The position numbers and the translations under genes are program-made. DNA of 61,576 nucleotides from Oceanisphaera marina (GTDB lineage: Bacteria; Pseudomonadota; Gammaproteobacteria; Enterobacterales; Aeromonadaceae): assembly GCF_014643915.1 (NCBI RefSeq), contig NZ_BMKE01000005.1, positions 107,124 to 168,699 of the forward strand, in the 5' to 3' direction. Below, one piece after another: positions 47,265 to 56,967 of this stretch. The notes below the pieces were generated by a model. That model was not told the DNA's origin. It saw nothing but the letters and a program-made list of their open reading frames with translations, and did not search any database. Numbering within the stretch: the first letter of the stretch is position 1; every line of letters begins with the position of its first letter.

Positions 47265-48788
47265 ATGAGCATTATCAAGAAACAAGACTTTATCGACTCC
47301 ATTGCCGATGCCCTGCAATATATTTCTTACTATCATCCACTGGACTTCGTGCAGGCGCTGGAAAAAGCCTACAACAAAGAACAGAGTCAGGCCGCCAAAG
47401 ACGCCATCGCACAAATTCTCATCAACTCGCGTATGGCCGCCGAAGGTCAAAGACCTCTGTGCCAGGACACCGGCATAGTGACCTGCTTCGTTAAAATCGG
47501 CATGCAGGTACAGTGGGACAGTGACCTGACCGTGCAGGAAATGGTGGATGAAGGGGTACGTCGCGCCTACAGCGATCCCGATAACCCGCTGCGCGCCTCT
47601 ATCGTGTCCGACCCTGCCGGCCGGCGTATCAACACCAAAGATAACGCCCCTGCCGTGGTGCACATCGACATGGTACCCGGTGGTGACGTGGAAGTGGCCA
47701 TTGCCGCCAAGGGCGGCGGCTCCGAAAACAAGTCCAAGATGGTGATGCTCAACCCGTCCGACGACATAGTGGAATGGGTACTCAATACCCTGCCTACCAT
47801 GGGCGCCGGCTGGTGCCCTCCGGGCATGCTCGGTATCGGCATTGGCGGTACCGCCGAAAAGGCCGCCGTACTGGCCAAGGAATCCCTGATGGATCCGGTA
47901 GATATTCACGAGCTGATGGAACGTGGCGCCGAGACCACCGAAGAACAGCTGCGTCTGGACATTTTCGAAAAAGCCAACAAGCTGGGTATTGGTGCCCAGG
48001 GCCTGGGGGGCTTGACCACAGTAGTGGACATCAAGATCAAGTCGGCGCCCACACACGCCGCCTCCAAGCCGGTGGTCATGATCCCCAACTGTGCCGCCAC
48101 CCGCCACGTGCATTTTCACCTCGACGGTTCGGGCCCTGCCGAGTTGACCCCGCCGAAGCTGGAAGACTGGCCACAAGTCACCTGGGAAGTGGGTGAAAAC
48201 GTGCGCCGCGTCAACCTGGATACCGTGACCCGCGCCGACATCAAAGAGTGGAAAATGGGCGAAACCGTGTTGCTGTCCGGCAAGCTGCTCACAGGCCGTG
48301 ACGCCGCCCACAAGCGCATTCAAGAGATGCTGCACAATGGCGAGCCATTGCCGGTGGACTTTAAAGACCGCTTTATCTACTACGTGGGTCCGGTGGATGC
48401 CATTGGTGATGAAGCCGTGGGCCCTGCCGGCCCTACCACGTCTACCCGCATGGACAAGTTTACCGACATGATGCTGGAACAGGCCGGCCTGATGGGCATG
48501 GTCGGCAAGGCAGAACGCGGGCCGGCCACCGTTGAATCGATCAAGCAGCACAACGCCGTGTATCTGATGGCCGTTGGCGGTGCCGCTTATCTGGTGGCCA
48601 AGGCGGTGAAGAAAGCCCGCGTGGTGGCGTTCGAAGACTTGGGCATGGAAGCCATCTACGAGTTTGACGTAGAAGACATGCCGGTCACGGTGGCGGTAGA
48701 CTCTGAGGGCAACAACGCCCACGTATCGGGCCCCGCTATCTGGAAAGCCAACATCGCAGAGCTGGATGCGAGACTCCGTGAAGTGTAA
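47265..48788 (+). CDS. fumA: Fumarate hydratase class I, iron-sulfur, single chain
   Basis: Interconverts fumarate and malate in the TCA cycle with an oxygen-sensitive [4Fe-4S] cluster. It has 507 residues. The cluster cysteines are C66 (PLCQDTG), C184 (GAGWCPPGM) and C276 (IPNCAATRHVHF); their spacing agrees with the class I pattern. The C-terminal beta domain has GPTTSTRMDKFTDMML. GAGGAAGCC directly precedes the ATG. It is a single-gene unit ending in a strong terminator. The symbol is by family; fumB would be equivalent. Confidence 0.94.
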   Translation: MSIIKKQDFIDSIADALQYISYYHPLDFVQALEKAYNKEQSQAAKDAIAQILINSRMAAEGQRPLCQDTGIVTCFVKIGMQVQWDSDLTVQEMVDEGVRRAYSDPDNPLRASIVSDPAGRRINTKDNAPAVVHIDMVPGGDVEVAIAAKGGGSENKSKMVMLNPSDDIVEWVLNTLPTMGAGWCPPGMLGIGIGGTAEKAAVLAKESLMDPVDIHELMERGAETTEEQLRLDIFEKANKLGIGAQGLGGLTTVVDIKIKSAPTHAASKPVVMIPNCAATRHVHFHLDGSGPAELTPPKLEDWPQVTWEVGENVRRVNLDTVTRADIKEWKMGETVLLSGKLLTGRDAAHKRIQEMLHNGEPLPVDFKDRFIYYVGPVDAIGDEAVGPAGPTTSTRMDKFTDMMLEQAGLMGMVGKAERGPATVESIKQHNAVYLMAVGGAAYLVAKAVKKARVVAFEDLGMEAIYEFDVEDMPVTVAVDSEGNNAHVSGPAIWKANIAELDARLREV

Positions 48789-48810
48789 AGCGTAAAGCCT
48801 AATGTTCAAA

Positions 48811-48838
48811 ACACCGAGCTGATGCTCGGTGTTTTTTT
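48811..48838 (+). terminator. Intrinsic terminator after fumA
   Basis: ACACCGAGC and GCTCGGTGT form a perfect 9-bp stem with a 4-nt loop (48811-48832), followed by six Ts. As before the stem could also let it stop acyP on the minus strand. Confidence 0.92.
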
Positions 48839-48861
48839 CGCCTTGTAAATTGCGTTTAATA

Positions 48862-49134
48862 CTAACCCGTATCGAAATGGCGGTGCTGAGCCAGCTCCAC
48901 GTCCTGCTCGCTAATGTTATCTACGCTGGCATTGCTGGGACCCTGGCGTAACCAGTGCACCAGCTGTCTGACTTTGGCTGCTTCGCCCTCGGCCCAGACC
49001 TCTACCCGGCCATCGGGTAAATTTCGGGCGTAGCCGGTCACCCCCAACCGTTCAGCTTCGCGCTGGGTATTGAAGCGAAAGCCAACTTCCTGCACCTTGC
49101 CGCTTACTAAAATTATTTTTGCAATTTCAGTCAT
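48862..49134 (-). CDS. acyP: Acylphosphatase
   Basis: Hydrolyses acyl phosphates. It has 90 residues with the alpha/beta acylphosphatase fold. The catalytic Arg is R20 in VQEVGFRF and the Asn is N38 in GYARNLPDG, the usual pair. The phosphate loop normally reads VQGVGFR; here Gly is replaced by Glu (residue 16), which may affect phosphate binding. The frame opens at 49347 but ATG 49134 follows GGGAG and matches the family. It is divergent from rlmI by 76 nt, as in E. coli yccX-rlmI. Confidence 0.9.
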   Translation of the reverse strand: MTEIAKIILVSGKVQEVGFRFNTQREAERLGVTGYARNLPDGRVEVWAEGEAAKVRQLVHWLRQGPSNASVDNISEQDVELAQHRHFDTG

Positions 49135-49210
49135 TTTTCTCGCTCCCTGTTTGTGCTTTCGTCCGCATATCTCTAAAATTATCGCCCTTTTCTTATAAAC
49201 AGCCAAGCCT

Positions 49211-50404
49211 ATGACCACCTCAGTGACGCTTATCGCCGGACGTGAAAAATCCCTTCTTCGCCGCCACCCCTGGGTATTTTCTCGTGCCGTAGACAAGGTA
49301 CAAGGCCAGCCTAATGCCGGTGATACCGTAGACATTTTAAGCAGCAAAGGCCAGTGGCTGGCCCGTGGTTTTTACTCGCCGCAATCACAAATTCGTGCGC
49401 GGGTATGGAGCTTCGATAAAAACGAAACCATAGACGACGCCTTCTTCTTGCGCCGCCTCACCCGCGCCAAAGACAGCCGCCAGCCGCTGATCGACGAGCA
49501 AGGGCTGACCGGTTATCGCCTATGTGCCGCCGAATCCGACGGTTTACCCGGTGTGACCATAGACGTGTACGCCAATGTCGTGGTGTGTCAGCTGCTAAGC
49601 ACCGGTGCCGAGCGCTGGCGCTCGGCCATTGTCAGTGCCTTGACCAGCTTGTATCCCGAGTGCTGTGTGTATGAGCGCTCCGACGTGGCGGTACGCAAAA
49701 AAGAAGGCCTGAAAGAGCAGAAAGGGTTACTGGCCGGCACCCTGCCCAGCCAACCGGTAGTGATAGAAGAAAACCAGGGCGTAAAAATTCTGGTCGACAT
49801 AGAGCAAGGCCATAAAACCGGCTTTTATCTGGATCAGCGCGATAATCGCCGTATTGCCGCCCGTTATTGCCAGAATAAACGCGTACTCAACTGCTTTAGC
49901 TACACCGGTACCTTTGGCGTGTATGCCCTGAAAGGCGGCGCTTCTGAAGTGGTTAACGTGGATATGTCCGAGTCTGCACTGGCCCTGGCCAGGCAGAATG
50001 TAACGCTCAACAAGCTGGACTTAAGCCGCGCCAAATTTGAACAGGCCGATGTATTCAAACTACTGCGCAGCTATCGAGACCAGGGCCAGCGCTTCGATGT
50101 GATCGTACTGGATCCGCCGAAGTTTGCCGAAAGCAAAGCACAACTCAATGGTGCCTGCCGCGGTTATAAAGACATCAATATGCTGGCCTTTCAGTTACTG
50201 AATGCCGGTGGCATCTTGCTGACTTTCTCCTGCTCGGGATTGATGACTCAGGATCTGTTCCAGAAAGTGGTGGCCGACGCCGCCCTGGATGCCGGCCGCG
50301 ATGCACAAATTCTGGAGCGGTTGAATCAAGCCGCCGACCACCCCATTGGCACCGCCTACCCGGAAGGTCATTACCTGAAAGGTCTGGTAGTCCGCGCCTG
50401 GTAA
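49211..50404 (+). CDS. rlmI: 23S rRNA (cytosine-1962-C5)-methyltransferase RlmI
   Basis: A SAM-dependent methyltransferase for m5C1962 of 23S rRNA. It has 397 residues: an N-terminal PUA domain ([18 protein letters not shown]), a linker with [20 protein letters not shown], and the Rossmann core with [25 protein letters not shown] and the catalytic cysteine region [11 protein letters not shown] weak GCACC/GGTGC hairpin (50417-50430) follows the stop. Confidence 0.95.
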   Translation: MTTSVTLIAGREKSLLRRHPWVFSRAVDKVQGQPNAGDTVDILSSKGQWLARGFYSPQSQIRARVWSFDKNETIDDAFFLRRLTRAKDSRQPLIDEQGLTGYRLCAAESDGLPGVTIDVYANVVVCQLLSTGAERWRSAIVSALTSLYPECCVYERSDVAVRKKEGLKEQKGLLAGTLPSQPVVIEENQGVKILVDIEQGHKTGFYLDQRDNRRIAARYCQNKRVLNCFSYTGTFGVYALKGGASEVVNVDMSESALALARQNVTLNKLDLSRAKFEQADVFKLLRSYRDQGQRFDVIVLDPPKFAESKAQLNGACRGYKDINMLAFQLLNAGGILLTFSCSGLMTQDLFQKVVADAALDAGRDAQILERLNQAADHPIGTAYPEGHYLKGLVVRAW

Positions 50405-50443
50405 CCCGCTCACCCTGCACCTGACGGTGCTTTGCTGAGCATG

Positions 50444-50494
50444 AATCGACTCTGCACACAAGACGCTGTTTATTCGGGTGTCGCGGAGTCGATT
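50444..50494 (+). promoter_or_regulatory. Bulged hairpin upstream of selD
   Basis: AATCGACTC (50444-50452) and GAGTCGATT (50486-50494) are perfect arms extended by a G-U pair and two G-C pairs. A single bulged C (50482) follows, then four more pairs (ACAC/GTGT), giving about 16 bp in total with an 18-nt loop. It ends 103 nt before the selD start and lacks a T-run, so it is not a standard terminator. It could be a selD leader structure or an inserted palindrome. Confidence 0.45.
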
Positions 50495-50597
50495 GTCCAA
50501 TCCTTTACCCACAATCTCGTTCTGTTGCTCCAGATGCACCCCAGGGTAATTAGGAGTAACATAGTGCCTTTACGTCAGTGATCTCAAGGAAGCCCAA

Positions 50598-51635
50598 GTG
50601 GAACCTATTCGCCTCACTCAATACAGCCATGGCGCCGGCTGCGGCTGCAAAATTTCCCCCAAGGTGCTCGACACCATATTACACAGTCAGTTACCCCGCT
50701 TTAATGATCCTCGGCTGATCGTCGGCAACGACAGTCGTGACGATGCCGCCGTAGTGGATGTAGGCAATGGCATGGGGATTATTTCGACTACTGATTTCTT
50801 CATGCCCATTGTTGACGACCCCTTTACCTTTGGCCGCATTGCCGCCACCAACGCCATCAGCGATGTCTATGCCATGGGCGGCACCCCTGTGGTGGCGATT
50901 GCCATTCTAGGCTGGCCGGTGAATCTGCTGGCCCCCGAAGTGGCACAACAGGTCATTGATGGTGGCCGTCAGGCGTGCAGGGATGCCGGTATTTCGCTGG
51001 CCGGCGGCCACAGCATAGATGCCCCCGAACCCATTTTCGGCCTGGCGGTCACTGGGCAAATCGCCTTGGATAAAGTCAAGCGCAACGACACCGCCGCCGC
51101 CGGTGACATCCTGTTTTTGACCAAACCGCTGGGCATCGGCATTTTGTCGACTGCACAAAAGAAAGGCGTCCTGCTGCCCGAGCACGCTACCCTGGCCGCC
51201 GACGTCATGTGCCAGTTGAACAAGCCCGGTCAGGACTTCGCTCAACTGTCTGGCGTCAGTGCCATGACAGACGTCACCGGTTTTGGCTTGATGGGCCATT
51301 TGGTGGAAGTCTGCGAAGGGGCCAATGTGAGCGCCACGCTGCATATGGACAAGATACCGCTGCTGCCCGCGGTGGATCACTATCTGGCCGCCGGCGCCGT
51401 GCCCGGTGGTACCCTGCGCAACCTGGATGCCTATGGTCACAAGCTGGCAACGCTGACTCAGCGCCAGCAGCATATTTTATGCGATCCACAAACCAGTGGC
51501 GGCTTGCTGGTAGCCGTTAACCCCGGTGCCGTTCATGACTTTTTGCAACTGGCCGAGCAACATGACTTGCAGCTCACTGCCATTGGCGAATTAACCGCGC
51601 CCGGAGCACATCGCATCGAGGTGCTGGGTGAGTAA
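50598..51635 (+). CDS. selD: Selenide, water dikinase
   Basis: Makes selenophosphate, the selenium donor for selenocysteine and 2-selenouridine. It has 345 residues. The glycine-rich loop [10 protein letters not shown] carries C15 and the essential lysine K18; the catalytic position is Cys, not Sec. [39 protein letters not shown] and [10 protein letters not shown] follow. The start is GTG 50598 after AAGGAAGCCCAA. It overlaps selU by eight bases, so the two are coupled and selenium use here includes tRNA selenation. No selA or selB is in the window. Confidence 0.96.
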   Translation: MEPIRLTQYSHGAGCGCKISPKVLDTILHSQLPRFNDPRLIVGNDSRDDAAVVDVGNGMGIISTTDFFMPIVDDPFTFGRIAATNAISDVYAMGGTPVVAIAILGWPVNLLAPEVAQQVIDGGRQACRDAGISLAGGHSIDAPEPIFGLAVTGQIALDKVKRNDTAAAGDILFLTKPLGIGILSTAQKKGVLLPEHATLAADVMCQLNKPGQDFAQLSGVSAMTDVTGFGLMGHLVEVCEGANVSATLHMDKIPLLPAVDHYLAAGAVPGGTLRNLDAYGHKLATLTQRQQHILCDPQTSGGLLVAVNPGAVHDFLQLAEQHDLQLTAIGELTAPGAHRIEVLGE

Positions 51636-52731
51636 TGTGACCCATTCCCTTGAGCTGACCGCCGATTATGATCATCTGCTGGCCAACGATATCCCGCTGC
51701 TCGACCTGCGGGCACCGGTTGAATTTATTGAAGGGGCTTTTCCCTGTGCCACCAACCTGCCGTTGATGACGGATGACGAGCGGGCTCAGGTAGGCACCTG
51801 TTATAAGCAGCAGGGGCAAGCCGCTGCCATTACTCTGGGCCACGATTTAGTCAAGGGCGAGCTGCGAGAGCAGCGCCTGCAAGCCTGGCTTACCTGGTTG
51901 GCAGAACACCCCACGGGCGTGATTTATTGCTTTAGAGGCGGGCTGCGCAGTCAAACCGTACAACAGTGGCTGGCCGAGGCCGGTCGCCCGGTGACGCGGG
52001 TGCAGGGGGGCTATAAGGCGCTGCGTCGGCGCTTGCTGCAAGAAATAGAAACCGGCTTCGAACAACCCGGCTTTGTATTATCGGGCCTCACCGGTAGCGG
52101 CAAGACCGACTGGCTGACCCGCACACCGCTGGCACTGGATCTGGAAGGCTATGCCCACCATCGCGGCTCCAGCTTTGGCCATTGGGCCGAGCCGCAGCCT
52201 ACGCCCATCGACTTCGAAAATCGCCTGGCCATTGCCCGTCTCAAACAGCGTCGAGCTGGTATCAACAGCTGGCTGGTAGAAGATGAAAGCGCCATGATTG
52301 GCCGCTGTGCCCTGCCCAAGCGGGTATATGAGCGCATGCAGCAAAGTCCGATCCTGCTGCTGGAAGTGCCCTTCGAGCAAAGAGTACGACAAATTCAGCA
52401 CGATTATGTTGAGGTCATGCTGGCTCACTTTAGCGGCGATATCTCGCGTCTCAGCGACTATCTGCAAGACAGTCTCAAACGCTTGTACAAGCGCCTGGGC
52501 GATAGAGATTGGCGTCGCTTGTCACAACAAATGACCGATGCCATCAACCAGCAATTGCTGGGCTATGACTGTGACGGCCATCAGGAATGGATAAGCGAAC
52601 TGCTCAATCGCTATTATGACCCCATTTATCGCCGCCATCAGGTCAATAAAGAAGACCGGATCGTACAACGCGGTAACGAAGAAGAACTGGCCCACTGGTT
52701 GGCCAGGCAGCCGCCGAGCATCACTGCGTAA
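51628..52731 (+). CDS. selU: tRNA 2-selenouridine synthase SelU (MnmH)
   Basis: Replaces sulfur of 2-thiouridine at tRNA position 34 with selenium, through a geranylated intermediate. It has 367 residues: an N-terminal rhodanese domain with the catalytic cysteine C101 in [12 protein letters not shown], and a C-terminal P-loop domain with GLTGSGKT (153-160). The start is GTG 51628, inside the end of selD. The selD-selU order provides selenophosphate and its user together. Confidence 0.95.
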   Translation: MSNVTHSLELTADYDHLLANDIPLLDLRAPVEFIEGAFPCATNLPLMTDDERAQVGTCYKQQGQAAAITLGHDLVKGELREQRLQAWLTWLAEHPTGVIYCFRGGLRSQTVQQWLAEAGRPVTRVQGGYKALRRRLLQEIETGFEQPGFVLSGLTGSGKTDWLTRTPLALDLEGYAHHRGSSFGHWAEPQPTPIDFENRLAIARLKQRRAGINSWLVEDESAMIGRCALPKRVYERMQQSPILLLEVPFEQRVRQIQHDYVEVMLAHFSGDISRLSDYLQDSLKRLYKRLGDRDWRRLSQQMTDAINQQLLGYDCDGHQEWISELLNRYYDPIYRRHQVNKEDRIVQRGNEEELAHWLARQPPSITA

Positions 52732-52767
52732 GTAAACAGATTATGTTAAGTATAAAGGACTGATAAC

Positions 52768-53400
52768 ATGCTAAACCGCGTTACCCTGCCAGTGACCGCC
52801 TTTGCCCAAAACTGCTCTCTGGTGTGGTGCAGTGCCACCAACAAGGCCGCCCTGATCGACCCCGGTGGCGAAACCGACCGTTTGCTGGCCGAGATCAGGC
52901 AGCGTAACCTTACCCTGGAGTCCATTTTGCTGACTCACGGTCATCTGGACCATGTGGGGGCCACCGGTGAGATCATTGCCACCCAGCCGGTGCCGGTGAT
53001 TGGCCCGGGCAAGGAAGATGCCTTCTGGATAACCGCACTGGACCAGCAAGTGCAGATGTTTGGCTTTGCTCCCGTGCCCGGTTTTACGCCGGATACATGG
53101 TTGGCTGCCGGTGATAGCGTGACTGTCGGCAACGAAACCATGGAGGTATACCACTGCCCCGGGCATACGCCAGGCCATGTGGTATTTGTGCATCAGGCAC
53201 AAAAACTGGCCTTTGTGGGAGACGTGCTGTTCAACGGTGGCGTGGGCCGCAGTGATTTTCCGCGCGGCGACCATGCCACCTTGATCCATTCTATTATGCA
53301 CACCTTGTTGCCCCTGGGAGACGCGTTCACCTTCGTGCCCGGCCATGGCCCGGAAAGTACCTTTGGCCATGAACGACAGCACAATCCCTATCTACGCTGA
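52768..53400 (+). CDS. Metallo-beta-lactamase-fold hydrolase (YcbL type)
   Basis: A zinc hydrolase of the glyoxalase II-like group, 210 residues. Metal ligands are in LTHGHLDHVGA, YHCPGHTPGHVVF, GDVLFNGGVGRSDF and the final VPGHGPESTFGHERQHNPYL. Salmonella YcbL has glyoxalase II activity; the natural substrate here is inferred only. AAGGACTGATAAC precedes the ATG. It lies 36 nt after selU and may be co-transcribed with it. Confidence 0.9.
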   Translation: MLNRVTLPVTAFAQNCSLVWCSATNKAALIDPGGETDRLLAEIRQRNLTLESILLTHGHLDHVGATGEIIATQPVPVIGPGKEDAFWITALDQQVQMFGFAPVPGFTPDTWLAAGDSVTVGNETMEVYHCPGHTPGHVVFVHQAQKLAFVGDVLFNGGVGRSDFPRGDHATLIHSIMHTLLPLGDAFTFVPGHGPESTFGHERQHNPYLR

Positions 53401-53516
53401 GACCCGGAACCATCAACACTAACAAGCTGACGAACTGTTTCCGTATGATCTGAAGATCATGCTCGAGCCTGTCGTTTTATCTTTTATCTGTTTGCAGATA
53501 ATCACCGAGATCATCA

Positions 53517-55367
53517 ATGAAAATAAAGCATAAACTGGGGCTCAATACCCTGCTGGTCATGCTCGCCATGGCCGCCCTCTTCGTATTGTTCGCCAGGACC
53601 CTCAGTACCATCAAGCAGTTGAATCATGGTACCGAGCTGGCCATGTCGCTCGAAACCGGCATGCTGGGCCTGCGCAGGGACGAAAAGGACTTTCTCGGCC
53701 GCCTGGATATGAAATACGTCACCGAATTTCGGCAGACGCTGGTGCAAAACCAGCACGTGGTGAACGAGCTGGAACAACTACTGGCAGAATTCGACTTCGA
53801 TACTCAGGCACTCGAGACGCTGCGCCAGCGGTTCAGCGAATACGGTCAGAATTTTGAACAGGTGGTACAAGCCCATCAGCTGATGGGGCTCGACCATGAA
53901 TCCGGTCTCAACGGTGAACTGCGGGCCGCGGTACACGGCATCGAAAAGGCGCTGGCACAATATAATGCCGATTCAATACTGGTCACCATGCTGCAGCTGC
54001 GCCGGGCAGAAAAAGACTTCATTCTGCGCCAGGATCCCCGTTATCTCGACAAATTCGACACTCTGTTCGTTACTCTGGAGCAACAGCTGCGCGCGGCGGC
54101 CATGCCTACGCAGATGCTGGCACTGGCCAACACCTATCAGGATCGCTTTCATCGTTATGCAGACGGCGCTCGTCGGCTCGGTTTCAGCAGCGATCAAGGC
54201 CTGCAGCTGACCATGCGGCAAACCATTCATAGTACCGAAAGTTTGCTGGAAAATACGGTACGGGACGTAGAGGCTCTGACTCACCAGCACGCCGATCGGG
54301 CCGGTACCCTTGCCATGGTCATGTTTATCACCATGTTGCTGCTGACTTCGGTGATCGCCCTGCTGATCGCACGCTCGATTTTCATACCGATCAGCCGAAT
54401 TCAGCAAGGAGTGCAGAAAATCCACGAGAGCCACGATCTCAGCCTGCGGGTCGAAGAACAGGGCAAGGATGAACTCACCGAGATGGCACGGGCGCTCAAT
54501 ACCATGCTTGCCGGCTTTCAGCGGGTGATCCGCCAGGTCAACGAGGCGGTCGAGACCATGAATCATACCACCGAGGTGTTATCCGAAAACGCGGCCCGTA
54601 CCAGTACCGATATCGAACGCCAGCAGGCAGAAACCGAAATGGTGGCTACCGCCGTCACGGAAATGGTTTCCACCATCGAAGAAATTGCCCATAACACCGA
54701 AAACACCGCGCTCAAGGCTGGCTCTACCCACAGCGGGGCACAGCAGGGACAACTGCAGGTGCAGGGCTCCATCGGTCGCATTCGCCACTTGTCCGATACC
54801 CTGGACAACACCGTCGGCAGCATGGAGGCGCTCTCAACCCAGAGCAATACCATAGGTAACGTGCTGGGAGTGATTCAGGGGATTGCCGAGCAGACCAATC
54901 TGCTGGCCTTGAATGCGGCCATTGAAGCGGCGCGAGCCGGCGAGCAAGGCCGCGGCTTTGCCGTGGTGGCCGATGAAGTGCGCGCCCTCGCCGGTCGCAC
55001 CCAGGAAGCCACGCTCGAAATCTCCCAGATCATCACCTCCCTGCAGGCCAACACAGGTGCCATGGTCAAGATGATACACAGCAGCAGTGAAGAAGGCCGG
55101 GAAAGCAGTAAGCAGGCAGGAATGGTCGAAACCGTGCTCAATAACATCACCCGGGAGATCACGGAAATCTCGGACATGGCTACACAAATCGCCACCGCCA
55201 TAGAGCAGCAAAGCAGCGTCGCCAGCGAAGTGGGGCAAAATGTGGTCGTGATACGAGATATCACCGAAGATGCCGCCCAGGCCGTGCGCGATAATTCCCG
55301 GGCCAGCAGCGACATTGCGGCTCAGGCTCGGGAACTGCGTCAGGTCGTTGCCGCGTTTCGGGTATAA
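53517..55367 (+). CDS. Methyl-accepting chemotaxis protein with HBM sensor
   Basis: A membrane chemoreceptor of 616 residues: a transmembrane helix at about 10-28, a periplasmic helical bimodular (HBM) sensor at about 40-255, a second transmembrane helix at about 260-285, a HAMP domain (about 285-340) and a C-terminal signalling coiled coil with the hairpin tip [20 protein letters not shown]. The sensor repeats [12 protein letters not shown] and [12 protein letters not shown], one in each helical module, the mark of HBM domains such as McpS. The ligand is unknown; organic acids are known for relatives. It has no C-terminal pentapeptide and no che genes are near. Confidence 0.9.
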   Translation: MKIKHKLGLNTLLVMLAMAALFVLFARTLSTIKQLNHGTELAMSLETGMLGLRRDEKDFLGRLDMKYVTEFRQTLVQNQHVVNELEQLLAEFDFDTQALETLRQRFSEYGQNFEQVVQAHQLMGLDHESGLNGELRAAVHGIEKALAQYNADSILVTMLQLRRAEKDFILRQDPRYLDKFDTLFVTLEQQLRAAAMPTQMLALANTYQDRFHRYADGARRLGFSSDQGLQLTMRQTIHSTESLLENTVRDVEALTHQHADRAGTLAMVMFITMLLLTSVIALLIARSIFIPISRIQQGVQKIHESHDLSLRVEEQGKDELTEMARALNTMLAGFQRVIRQVNEAVETMNHTTEVLSENAARTSTDIERQQAETEMVATAVTEMVSTIEEIAHNTENTALKAGSTHSGAQQGQLQVQGSIGRIRHLSDTLDNTVGSMEALSTQSNTIGNVLGVIQGIAEQTNLLALNAAIEAARAGEQGRGFAVVADEVRALAGRTQEATLEISQIITSLQANTGAMVKMIHSSSEEGRESSKQAGMVETVLNNITREITEISDMATQIATAIEQQSSVASEVGQNVVVIRDITEDAAQAVRDNSRASSDIAAQARELRQVVAAFRV

Positions 55368-55373
55368 CCCGCT

Positions 55374-55985
55374 TCAATCATCCCACTCATCGTCGTCATC
55401 CTCGTCCGCTACCGCAGCGGGGGTGATGACGGCGGGTGCCAGCACCGACACCGCGGCCAGCAATTGACGGCGGTTTTGCCAATTCCCCACAAAGCCAAAA
55501 CGATAACGGTCTTCTTCCAGTTTAAAACGGTCTTCAACCTGAGTGCCCAACGTCTCTTGCACCAATGCCAGTTCGGCATCGTTTAATGCCAAATCCAGCG
55601 TAAAGGCAATAATGGCACCATCGTGGCCCGGTAATTTACCCTTGTTGACCGCACACACCCGCTCGCGCGGCAAGGCAACGGCCTGTTTGCCAAGACCATT
55701 CACCAGATACAGCTGTTGCTCATCAAAGGCCAGGTTGATGAGTCGCTGCCGACTCCAGCTGGGTGGCCACAAACTCAGTAACAGCACTGTCCCCCCAAAC
55801 AAGATACCGACCCAGTGAATCAAACCAAAACCGCTTTGCCCGTCCCATAACGCCGCTCCTACCGCCAGCAAACTGGCCAGCAACACCAGACTGTGCGTAA
55901 GATAAAAACGCAGCGCCGGGGGGCATAACACAAAAGTCAAAGGTTGCGCTAATAGCGAGGATAAAGGCAAGCGCTGCACTGTCAT
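55374..55985 (-). CDS. Small membrane protein, possibly DUF2982
   Basis: A protein of 203 residues that I do not recognise with certainty; the layout resembles DUF2982 proteins of marine gammaproteobacteria. Two hydrophobic segments (about 30-50 and 58-78) are followed by a soluble domain (LAFDEQQLYLVNGLGKQAVALP) and a very acidic tail (ADEDDDDEWDD). The frame opens at 56075, but ATG 55985 has GGAA eight bases upstream and no family support exists for the longer form. It converges with the chemoreceptor, the stops 6 nt apart, with no terminator between. Confidence 0.7.
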   Translation of the reverse strand: MTVQRLPLSSLLAQPLTFVLCPPALRFYLTHSLVLLASLLAVGAALWDGQSGFGLIHWVGILFGGTVLLLSLWPPSWSRQRLINLAFDEQQLYLVNGLGKQAVALPRERVCAVNKGKLPGHDGAIIAFTLDLALNDAELALVQETLGTQVEDRFKLEEDRYRFGFVGNWQNRRQLLAAVSVLAPAVITPAAVADEDDDDEWDD

Positions 55986-56167
55986 GGGATATTCCAATAA
56001 ACAAAAGGTGGCATACCCTAGCAAAAAAACATGTCGCCATAAATAATGGTGCCTAGAGGGCTCAAAATCTGTCATGGTTAACCATGACTTTTACCGGCTC
56101 AAAACGCGGATTTTGACCAATAATATCGTTACAAATCAAGTGCGTGTTCAGCACAAGGAGCAAACAT

Positions 56168-56956
56168 ATGTATAAAGGGATTAACCCGCTGTGGCTGGTG
56201 TTACTGGTCGGCCTGATGCCTGCCTTTAGCTGGGCGCAGGCGGTGGGTGGCTATGCCGCGGGGTGCCAGTTTGATGCCAGAGCCTTGCCGGCCAGCGGCA
56301 CCGGCTTTCATGTGATCCGGAGCAGTAGAGAACGCTTTTATGGCCAGCCAACCCTTATCAATTATCTGCAAGCACTGGGTAAAAAAGTCGAACAGGCACA
56401 GTTGCCGCCCATGCTGGTAGCCGATATTGCCATGAAACGGGGCGGCCCTTTTGCCTATGGTCATCGTAGCCACCAAACGGGGCTGGATGCCGATATCTGG
56501 CTGCGTACACCGCCCACGCAAACCTCACCCCGGCAGTTAGAAAACGTCCCGGCGGTTGATATGGTGAATCACTCGCTTTATATCTTAAGCCCCCAGTTCA
56601 AGGACCAGCAGCGCCAGCTGATCGCCCTGGCGGCACAAGACCCTCGAGTCAGTCGTATTTTCGTGCATCCATTGATCAAGCAGGCCATGTGCAATACTTA
56701 TGGCAAGGCGCCCTGGCTGAACCGTTTGCGCCCCTGGTTTGGGCATTCAAGCCATTTTCATGTTCGCCTGCATTGTCCACCCGGCGATAAGCACTGCGAA
56801 CCCCAAGCCAAAGTGGCACCTGGTACAGGGTGTGGCAGTGAACTCGCCAGCTGGATAAAAGATAAAAGCGGAGCCATCAGCAGTGGTGGCGCGCGCAAGC
56901 CCTATCGCCCCGTGCTACCCGCGCAATGCCAACGCTGGGTTGCTCAGAAACCATAA
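56168..56956 (+). CDS. mepA: Penicillin-insensitive murein endopeptidase MepA
   Basis: A periplasmic LAS-family (M74) metallopeptidase that cleaves D-Ala-meso-DAP cross-links. It has 262 residues with a signal peptide (about 1-24, ending SWAQA). Zinc ligands are in [14 protein letters not shown] and [13 protein letters not shown]; cysteines suggest disulfides. The frame opens at 56144 with a GTG, but ATG 56168 follows AAGGAGCAAACAT. The glpK start is only 11 nt downstream. Confidence 0.94.
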   Translation: MYKGINPLWLVLLVGLMPAFSWAQAVGGYAAGCQFDARALPASGTGFHVIRSSRERFYGQPTLINYLQALGKKVEQAQLPPMLVADIAMKRGGPFAYGHRSHQTGLDADIWLRTPPTQTSPRQLENVPAVDMVNHSLYILSPQFKDQQRQLIALAAQDPRVSRIFVHPLIKQAMCNTYGKAPWLNRLRPWFGHSSHFHVRLHCPPGDKHCEPQAKVAPGTGCGSELASWIKDKSGAISSGGARKPYRPVLPAQCQRWVAQKP

Positions 56957-56967
56957 AGGAGCGCATC

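Noticed and set aside
47160-48809. 549-codon open frame on the minus strand, opposite fumA
   Set aside because: It lies fully antisense to the fumarase gene, which has family motifs, a Shine-Dalgarno and a terminator. The antisense product is His/Gly/Val-rich with no recognisable domain, as expected from codon bias.
50444-50494. selD upstream hairpin as the rlmI terminator
   Set aside because: The stem is followed by GTCCAATCC and not a T-run, and it lies 40 nt past the rlmI stop after another weak hairpin. Kept as a possible regulatory structure instead.
50640-50655. Possible selenocysteine codon in selD
   Set aside because: The loop reads GGC TGC GGC TGC AAA, so both positions are ordinary cysteine codons and no in-frame TGA is present.
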